DNA from: Verrucomicrobiota bacterium | Lineage (GTDB): Bacteria; Verrucomicrobiota; Verrucomicrobiia; Limisphaerales; JAEYXS01 | Direction of reading: 5' to 3' | Assembly: GCA_023431185.1 (NCBI GenBank) | Contig: JAEYXS010000051.1 | Coordinates: 1-64,000, forward strand | DNA: 64,000 bases | In this document: one piece after another, positions 58,714 to 64,000 of the stretch | Layout: every line of letters starts with the position of its first letter | How positions within the stretch are numbered: position 1 is the stretch's first letter | Program-made: the position numbers and the translations under genes | The notes under the pieces: model-generated | The model's input: the letters and a program-made list of their open reading frames with translations, nothing else | Told to the model about the DNA's origin: nothing | Databases searched by the model: none

Positions 58714-58742
58714 AAGTGCGAGGTGTGAGGTGCGAAGGGCGA
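58714..58742. repeat. Dispersed repeat after moxR (family 2)
   Basis: AAGTGCGAGGTGTGAGGTGC followed by GAAGGGCGA matches 24 of 29 positions of the element at 46915-46943. It starts six bases after the moxR stop codon and separates it from the DUF58 gene, in an otherwise tight operon. Confidence 0.55.
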
Positions 58743-58785
58743 CGCTTGTATCGACCTTAACACGTTCTCATTCCTCGGCCCTGAT

Positions 58786-59718
58786 ATGATTCCCCGCGAG
58801 ATACTGAAGAAAGTCCGGCAGATCGAGTTGCGCACCAGCCGGCTGGTGAGCGAGTCGCTCTCCGGGCATTATCATAGTGTCTTCAAGGGGCAGGGGATGA
58901 ACTTCGACGAGGTGCGCGAGTATCAGCCGGGGGATGAGGTGCGGTCCATCGACTGGAACGTGACGGCGCGGATGAATCATCCGTTCGTGAAGAAGTTCGT
59001 GGAGGAGCGCGAGTTGACGGTCATCCTGTTGGTGGATGTCAGTGCTTCTGGTTGGTTCGGCTCGGGTGGGCAATCCAAGCGGGAACTGGCGGCGGAGATC
59101 GCTTCGGTGCTGGCGTTCTCGGCCATCCGTAATCAGGACAAGGTGGGAGTGTTGCTCTACAGTGATGTGGTGGAGAAATACATCCCGCCGCGCAAGGGGC
59201 GCAGGCATGTGCTGCGGGTGATCCGCGAGGTGTTGTGCTTCGAGCCGCAATCGCACGGGACGGATCTGCGCAATGCGATCGATTTTCTGAACCGCGTGGT
59301 CAGCCGGCATGCGATCGTGGTGATGGTGTCGGATTTTCTGGAGCAGAACCGGACGGGCATCAGCAAACCGCGGGCAGAGCGGAAACTTTCAGCGATCGCC
59401 ACGGCGGCCATCCGGCAGGCGAATCGCCGGCATGATGTGGTGGCGGTGCAGATCACGGACCGCCATGAGATGGAGCTGCCCAAGGTGGGGCGGCTGACCT
59501 TGCGTGATGCCGAATCTGGTGAAGTGCTGGAAGTGAACACGAATGATGAAGGCTTCCGCAGCCGGTTTCGCGAACGGCAGGAAGGGGAGCTGGTCGAACT
59601 CACGAAATTCTTCCGGTCACTGGGCATCGATACCATCCGACTGCGGACGGATGAGGCGTATGGGGCGGCGCTGGCCAGCTTCTTTGAAACCCGCGAGAAA
59701 CGACGTCGTCACGGATGA
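58786..59718 (+). CDS. DUF58 domain protein of Bat/MoxR operon
   Basis: The 310-residue protein has the DUF58 signature GMNFDEVREYQPGDEVRSIDWNVTARM and a VWA-like C-terminal half (VILLVDVSASGWFGSGGQ with the Ser-x-Ser position, VGVLLYSDVVEKYIPPRKG). It is the usual second gene of moxR operons. Expected to be cytoplasmic or membrane-associated; its exact role is unknown. It begins 77 bases after moxR and ends with an ATGA overlap onto the next gene. Confidence 0.93.
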   Translation: MIPREILKKVRQIELRTSRLVSESLSGHYHSVFKGQGMNFDEVREYQPGDEVRSIDWNVTARMNHPFVKKFVEERELTVILLVDVSASGWFGSGGQSKRELAAEIASVLAFSAIRNQDKVGVLLYSDVVEKYIPPRKGRRHVLRVIREVLCFEPQSHGTDLRNAIDFLNRVVSRHAIVVMVSDFLEQNRTGISKPRAERKLSAIATAAIRQANRRHDVVAVQITDRHEMELPKVGRLTLRDAESGEVLEVNTNDEGFRSRFRERQEGELVELTKFFRSLGIDTIRLRTDEAYGAALASFFETREKRRRHG

Positions 59719-60593
59719 TCAAGAGCACTGGAGCAGTCGTCGTTCCGACACCGAACACCGCCACGAACGAGCTGGCGGCAGCGGACATCCGTGACATCCG
59801 CCCGCTGGTGGACGTGCCGCTGGGGTGGGAATGGCTCACCTGGACGGTGGTGGGGCTTATCGGTGCGTTGGTTCTTTACCGATTGTGGGTGCTTTGGCAG
59901 AACCGTCCGCCCAGTGCGCCGCCAAGGCCGCGCATCTCGCCGGAGCAGAAGGCGCATCAGCAACTGGATGCGGCGTTGCGCCTGCTGATGGAGCCGAAGG
60001 TGTTTTGCTCGACCGTTTCGGATGCGGTGAGGGTCTATCTTGAGGATCGATTCCGGTTCCGGGCGCCGGATCGGACGACAGAGGAGTTTTTGTCGGAGCT
60101 GCAAAAGAGTCCGCGATTGAACAACGAGCAGAAAAAGACGCTGGCGGATTTTCTGGAGCGTTGTGACCTGGTGAAATTCGCGCGGTTTGAGCCGGCGGAG
60201 ACGGAGTTGAAGGAGCTCCATTCGGTGGCGCACCGGCTGGTGGATGAGACAAAACCGCAGGCCATGATGGCAACTGCGGCGGTGGCGGATACGGAAGAAG
60301 AGGCAGCCAAACGGGCAGCCAGACTCGCGGCGAACGAATTGCTGGAACAGCGTTTTATCCGCTGCGCAGTGGTTGCGGCGCTTGTCGGCGTAGCTGGTTT
60401 GCTGGTGTTTATCTGGAGTGATGCAGCGTTTGCCCCGGAGCCGCTGGTTTCGCAGAGCGGGTTTGGCTGGCATACCTTCAAGTATATGGCCGAGGCGCTC
60501 TGGTCGAAACCGGTGGGGGTGGCCATCATGGTGCTGGGATTGACGTATTTCGTGGAAGCGGTGCTGTGCAAAGCCCGGAGGTCAGCCGTATGA
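59715..60593 (+). CDS. Membrane protein of Bat operon (DUF4381/BatD-C-term-like)
   Basis: The 292-residue protein has a first membrane helix (~40-60, WTVVGLIGALVLYRLWVLW) preceded by a periplasmic stretch with ADIRDIRPLVDVPLG. A cytoplasmic region with a Pro-rich linker follows, containing a helical domain LDAALRLLMEPKVF...VRVYLEDRFRFRAPDRTTEEFLSEL, and two C-terminal membrane helices (~216-233, 258-275). The middle region is the pattern called DUF4381 in MoxR operons. ATGA overlaps join it to both neighbours. Confidence 0.8.
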   Translation: MIKSTGAVVVPTPNTATNELAAADIRDIRPLVDVPLGWEWLTWTVVGLIGALVLYRLWVLWQNRPPSAPPRPRISPEQKAHQQLDAALRLLMEPKVFCSTVSDAVRVYLEDRFRFRAPDRTTEEFLSELQKSPRLNNEQKKTLADFLERCDLVKFARFEPAETELKELHSVAHRLVDETKPQAMMATAAVADTEEEAAKRAARLAANELLEQRFIRCAVVAALVGVAGLLVFIWSDAAFAPEPLVSQSGFGWHTFKYMAEALWSKPVGVAIMVLGLTYFVEAVLCKARRSAV

Positions 60594-61594
60594 GATTTGC
60601 CCAGCCATGGTTCCTGCTGCTCTTGCTCGTGTTGCCGTTGCTGGCTTACTGGCGGGCAAGGCGCACGGGGCGGGCGGCGTTTGTGTTCTCCTCCCTGGGC
60701 GTTTTGGGCGAAGTGCATGCCGTGCGGCGGGACTGGGGGAAGATCGTGCTGGCGACACTGCGTTGGTTAAGCTTGATACTGTTCATCGTGGCCTTGGCAC
60801 GGCCGCAATGGACGGAGGGGGAATCGCGCATCTCGGCGAGCGGCATCGACATCGTGGTGGCTTTCGACCTTTCCGACAGCATGGCGGCGGAGGATGAGGG
60901 GTTTGTGTATCAAGGGGAGCAGGTGAACCGGCTCTTCATCTCGCGGCAGGTACTCAAGGAGTTCGTGGACAAACGGAGCAGCGACCGGATCGGGCTGGTG
61001 GCTTTCTCCGGGCAGGCGTACATCGCGGCACCGCTTTCTTTGGATCATGATTTTTTGCTGACGACGCTCGAACGTCTGTCGCTGGAAACCATCAAAGAAG
61101 AGGGGACGGCGATCGGGGCGGGCATCACGGCCTCGATCAACCGTCTGCGGGATGTGCAGTCCAAGAGCAAGATCGTGATCATGATCACGGACGGCCAGAA
61201 CACGGCGGGCTCGATCTCGCCCCTGACGGCGGCGGAAGCGGCGAAGGCTTTGGGGATCAAGGTTTACGCCATTGGCGTGGGCACGCGAGGCACGGCGCGG
61301 CTGCCGTATACGGATGTGTTCGGGCGGCGGGGTTACCGGCCCATCAATGTGGACATCGACGAGGAGACGCTGACGAAGATCGCGGACATGACGGGCGGCA
61401 AGTATTTCCGGGCGGACAAGCTGGACACGTTGCGCAAGATCTATGACGAGATCGACCGGCTGGAGAAGACCGAGGTCGAGGTGAAGCAATACCAGCACTT
61501 CACCGAACTCTTTCCGTGGCTGCTTTGGCCGGGATTAGGGTTATTATTGCTGGAAGTGATCTTAGGCCACACCATCTGGCGACGGTTGCCGTGA
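60590..61594 (+). CDS. batA: VWA domain membrane protein, BatA-like
   Basis: The 334-residue protein has two N-terminal membrane helices (WFLLLLLVLPLLAYW; VLATLRWLSLILFIVALA). A VWA domain follows with the metal-ion site VVAFDLSDSMA, RIGLVAFSGQAYIAAPL and IVIMITDGQNTAG, and there is a C-terminal helix (LFPWLLWPGLGLLLLEVIL). It belongs to the aerotolerance proteins of Bacteroides and spirochaetes, where it acts in the envelope stress response. ATG 60590 overlaps the preceding stop. Confidence 0.93.
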   Translation: MRFAQPWFLLLLLVLPLLAYWRARRTGRAAFVFSSLGVLGEVHAVRRDWGKIVLATLRWLSLILFIVALARPQWTEGESRISASGIDIVVAFDLSDSMAAEDEGFVYQGEQVNRLFISRQVLKEFVDKRSSDRIGLVAFSGQAYIAAPLSLDHDFLLTTLERLSLETIKEEGTAIGAGITASINRLRDVQSKSKIVIMITDGQNTAGSISPLTAAEAAKALGIKVYAIGVGTRGTARLPYTDVFGRRGYRPINVDIDEETLTKIADMTGGKYFRADKLDTLRKIYDEIDRLEKTEVEVKQYQHFTELFPWLLWPGLGLLLLEVILGHTIWRRLP

Positions 61595-61603
61595 GCGAAA
61601 ACA

Positions 61604-63595
61604 GTGAACGGAACGGACAACATACAGTTTGAGCGGCCCGCCCTCTTATGGACGGCGCTGATCGCGCTGCCGTTGCTAAGTGTGTTCTTTGTCTGGGCGT
61701 GGCGGCGGAAGCAGGCGGCGATGGCTTTGTTCATCCCGGCGCGATTGTTTGACACGTTGCTGGTGGGCTATTCGGCGCGGCGGGAGAAGGTGCGGCATGC
61801 ACTGCTTGGGCTGGCGGTGGTGTTCGGGTTGCTGGCGCTGGCGCAGCCGCGCTGGGGCTATACGTGGGAAGAGGTGAAGCAGCGCGGATTGGATGTGGTG
61901 GTGGCGGTGGATACGAGCCGCAGCATGCTGGCGCCAGATCTGCCGCCCACGCGCATCGAGCGGGCGCGACTGGCATGCATCGACCTCATGCGCGTGGCGA
62001 AGACGGACCGGCTGGGTTTGGTCGCCTTTGCCGGCAGCGCGTTCCTGCAATGTCCGTTGACGTTCGATGACGAGGCGTTCCGTCTGAGCCTGAGCGCGGT
62101 GGATACGGGGATCATCCCGCAAGGGGGCAGTTCGCTGGCGGAGGCCATCCGCACGGCGACGGAGGCGTTCAAGAAGGATGAGGACAATCACAAGGTGCTG
62201 ATCCTGCTTACGGATGGCGAGGATCATGAGGAAGGGGCGATCGAGGCGGCGAAGGAGGCGGCGAAGGAGGGGTTGAAGATCTTCACCATCGGCGTGGGCA
62301 CACCGAACGGGGAGTTGCTGAGTTTCAAGAATGAGCAAGGGAAGCTGGAATATGTGCGCGACGAGACGGGAAACATCGTGCGGTCCCGGCTGAATGAGGA
62401 ATTGCTCCGGGAGATCGCCACGGTGGCGAACGGTTTTTACCTGCCGCTGAGCGGGGCGAAGACGATGGAGACATTGTATGAGCAGGGGCTGGCCGGATTG
62501 CCGAAGGCGGAATCCAGCGCGAAGTTTGTGCAGCGGTTCCAGGAGCGTTTTCAGTGGCCTCTGGCCATCGTCATTTTGTTGCTGGCGAGCGAGTGGTTGT
62601 TGCAGGGGATGCCGTCACCCAAGCAACCGCAGGCGGTCGCAACGCCGGTGGGCCAGCGCAAGGCGGTGATGGCGGCGGTGTCAGTCCTGATTTTTGGACT
62701 GCTGGTGAATTCGGTGAACGCCTCGCCGGCGCAGGCGCGCAGGGCGTATGAGTCGGGCGAATACAAGGCGGCGCTGGAGGAGTATCAGCGGCTGTTGCGG
62801 GAACGGCCGGGGGATGCGCGGTTGCATTACAATGCGGGTTCGGCGGCGTATCGGGCGGATGATCTGGAGACGGCGGTGAACCAGTTCAACGAGGCCTTGC
62901 GGACGACGGACTTGGGGCTCCAGCGCGATGCTTATTACAACCGGGCGAATACGCGCTACCGGCAGGGCGAGAAGACCACGGAAGCGGCGGACAAAGAGCA
63001 GATGTGGGAATCGGCCCTCAATGATTATGAGCGGGCGTTGAAACTGAACCCGGAGGATGCGGATGCAAAATTCAACCGTGACCTCGTGCAGCGGAAGCTG
63101 GAGGAACTGAAGAAACAGCAGGAGCAGCAACAGCAGCAGAATCCAGATGACAAGAATCAGGACAAGAAAGAGAACGAGGACGACAAGCAAAAGCAGGAGC
63201 AGAAGAAACAGGAGAATCAGGACGGCAAGGAACAGCAGAAGAAACAGGATGAGCAGGACCAGAAAGGTGACGAGCAGAAGAAGTCGTCCGGTGATGAACA
63301 GGAGAAGAAGCAAGAGCAGGGCAAGCAGCAGGAGCAAAAACAGGGCGATGAGGACAGCAAGCAGGACAAGCAATCGGCCGACCAGCAGCAGAAGAAGAAG
63401 GGTGACGATGAGAAGCCGGGCAAGCAACCGGAACCGGGCGAAGACGGGCAGCCGATGATGGCCCAAGGCACGGGCGAGATGACGCAGCAACAGGCGATGC
63501 AATTGCTGGATGCGCTCAAAGGGCAGGAGAAGGCGCTGATCTTCCAGCCGCCGCAGGATGGGAAGGCGAAACCGAGAATTTTCAAAGACTGGTGA
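61604..63595 (+). CDS. BatB/BatC fusion: VWA, TPR and K/Q/E-rich tail
   Basis: The protein has 663 residues. An N-terminal membrane helix precedes a VWA domain (~70-310) with VVVAVDTSRSMLAPD, DRLGLVAFAGSAFLQ and VLILLTDGEDHEEG. Membrane helices lie at ~322-340 and ~355-373. TPR repeats span ~380-495 (YESGEYKAALEEYQRLL, LHYNAGSAAYRADDLETAVNQFNEAL). A tail of about 120 residues is almost only K, Q, E, D, S and G. BatB (VWA) and BatC (TPR) are separate genes in many genomes. GTG start at 61604. The last base of its stop is the first base of the batD ATG. Confidence 0.88.
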   Translation: MNGTDNIQFERPALLWTALIALPLLSVFFVWAWRRKQAAMALFIPARLFDTLLVGYSARREKVRHALLGLAVVFGLLALAQPRWGYTWEEVKQRGLDVVVAVDTSRSMLAPDLPPTRIERARLACIDLMRVAKTDRLGLVAFAGSAFLQCPLTFDDEAFRLSLSAVDTGIIPQGGSSLAEAIRTATEAFKKDEDNHKVLILLTDGEDHEEGAIEAAKEAAKEGLKIFTIGVGTPNGELLSFKNEQGKLEYVRDETGNIVRSRLNEELLREIATVANGFYLPLSGAKTMETLYEQGLAGLPKAESSAKFVQRFQERFQWPLAIVILLLASEWLLQGMPSPKQPQAVATPVGQRKAVMAAVSVLIFGLLVNSVNASPAQARRAYESGEYKAALEEYQRLLRERPGDARLHYNAGSAAYRADDLETAVNQFNEALRTTDLGLQRDAYYNRANTRYRQGEKTTEAADKEQMWESALNDYERALKLNPEDADAKFNRDLVQRKLEELKKQQEQQQQQNPDDKNQDKKENEDDKQKQEQKKQENQDGKEQQKKQDEQDQKGDEQKKSSGDEQEKKQEQGKQQEQKQGDEDSKQDKQSADQQQKKKGDDEKPGKQPEPGEDGQPMMAQGTGEMTQQQAMQLLDALKGQEKALIFQPPQDGKAKPRIFKDW

Positions 63596-64000
63596 TGTAC
63601 CGTTCTATGCTTCAACGCAGGTTGTGCCTCGGGGTTTTCCTCGGGTGCCTGCTATTGCCGTGGCTCTTGCGGGCGCAGGTCAGCGTTACGCTGGACCGGT
63701 CCAGTGTGACAGCCGGGGATGTCGCGATGTTGACCGTGTCGGTGGACGGCAGCGATCTGAATTCCTACCCGGAGATACCGGCGGTGGAGGGGTTGAGTTT
63801 TCAGCAGGCTGCGTTCAGACAAAATTTCCAGAGCGTGAACGGGGTCAACACGAGCAAGATCAACATCAGCTATCAGGTGCGGACTTCGAAGCCCGGTACT
63901 TTCACAATCGGGCCAGTGAAAGTGAAAGCGGGCGGTCAGGTGCATCAGTCACAGACGGTCACCCTTACGGTGACACCGTCGGTGAAGGGGGCCACAACGC
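63595..64000 (+). CDS. batD: BatD-like protein, 5' part only
   Basis: The frame starts at ATG 63595, overlapping the previous stop by one base, and runs off the window end with 135 codons seen. A signal peptide (LGVFLGCLLLPWLLRAQ) is followed by VSVTLDRSSVTAGDVAMLTVSVDG and FQQAAFRQNFQSVNGVN, TSKPGTFTIGPVKVKAGGQ. This is the immunoglobulin-like pattern of BatD (oxygen-tolerance) N-termini. A second in-frame ATG (63607) is also possible. The truncation is only the window boundary. Confidence 0.85.
   Translation, partial: MYRSMLQRRLCLGVFLGCLLLPWLLRAQVSVTLDRSSVTAGDVAMLTVSVDGSDLNSYPEIPAVEGLSFQQAAFRQNFQSVNGVNTSKINISYQVRTSKPGTFTIGPVKVKAGGQVHQSQTVTLTVTPSVKGATT

Noticed and set aside
1..64000. tRNA, rRNA, CRISPR arrays, transposases, integrases or phage genes
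   Set aside because: Spacers were scanned by eye for tRNA T-loop patterns, regular repeat-spacer units and transposase motifs, and none was found. A tRNAscan or Infernal run would be decisive.

Overview
The window is 64 kb of a GC-rich bacterial chromosome with the gene repertoire of the phylum Verrucomicrobiota, most like the Pedosphaera/Limisphaerales branch. This placement is an inference from gene families, not from a marker-gene tree. The signs are two pseudopilin-like proteins (one with a C-terminal DGH motif), a PVC-type secreted protein with a terminal CxxCH cytochrome domain, two DUF1080 (3-keto-disaccharide hydrolase) proteins, a Tat-exported Gfo/Idh/MocA oxidoreductase next to a PmoA-like (DUF6807) protein, a Trx/CxxCH/PDZ fusion, and a moxR/Bat aerotolerance operon. 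Many starts lack a clear Shine-Dalgarno sequence, and GTG and TTG starts are common. I saw no rRNA, tRNA, CRISPR array, insertion sequence or prophage.

Layout. 0.3-5.4 kb: release-factor-like rescue protein, pseudopilin, mtnP, and divergent glmS / glgC. 5.4-11.2 kb: small membrane protein, alpha/beta hydrolase, FG-GAP protein, then a tight run of membrane protein, pseudopilin, ABC ATPase and ABC permease. 11.2-21.5 kb: secreted catabolic genes (Gfo/Idh, DUF6807, DUF1080, PVC cytochrome, beta-helix protein) interleaved with a CDF metal transporter, an RluA-type pseudouridine synthase and a putative membrane metallopeptidase. 21.5-28.4 kb: esterase, RRM protein, orphan ParA-like ATPase, small basic proteins, GH5 glycosidase, DUF1080, rnhA. 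28.4-37.8 kb: dicarboxylate symporter, a two-module hydrolase, Trx/PDZ protein, dacB, aroC, polyprenol-phosphate mannosyltransferase. 37.9-43.6 kb: response regulator, three DsrE/F/H-like proteins and a 1453-residue hybrid histidine kinase, all in one direction. 43.7-46.9 kb: pyrF and hisD-hisC. 47.2-54.2 kb: nusA-infB-rbfA-nrnA-truB-ribF behind a leader that contains a terminator-like hairpin. 54.2-57.6 kb: a second hybrid kinase. 57.7-64 kb: moxR-DUF58-DUF4381-like-batA-batB/C-batD, with batD cut by the window end.

How the genes work together. The nusA-ribF block is a conserved transcription/translation operon with several ATGA overlaps. The Bat block is a MoxR ATPase plus VWA-protein membrane system. 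The secreted oxidoreductase, DUF1080, beta-helix, GH5 and cytochrome proteins suggest periplasmic polysaccharide or glycoside breakdown. The most unusual arrangement is the receiver / DsrEFH-like / hybrid kinase run.

A second theme is dispersed intergenic sequence. There are word-like degenerate repeats with 7-9 nt spacing, which also lie on both sides of the mannosyltransferase gene. A separate repeat follows hisC and moxR. Three short perfect palindromes, and a 30-bp tandem repeat whose two hairpins differ by a compensatory base-pair change, are also present.
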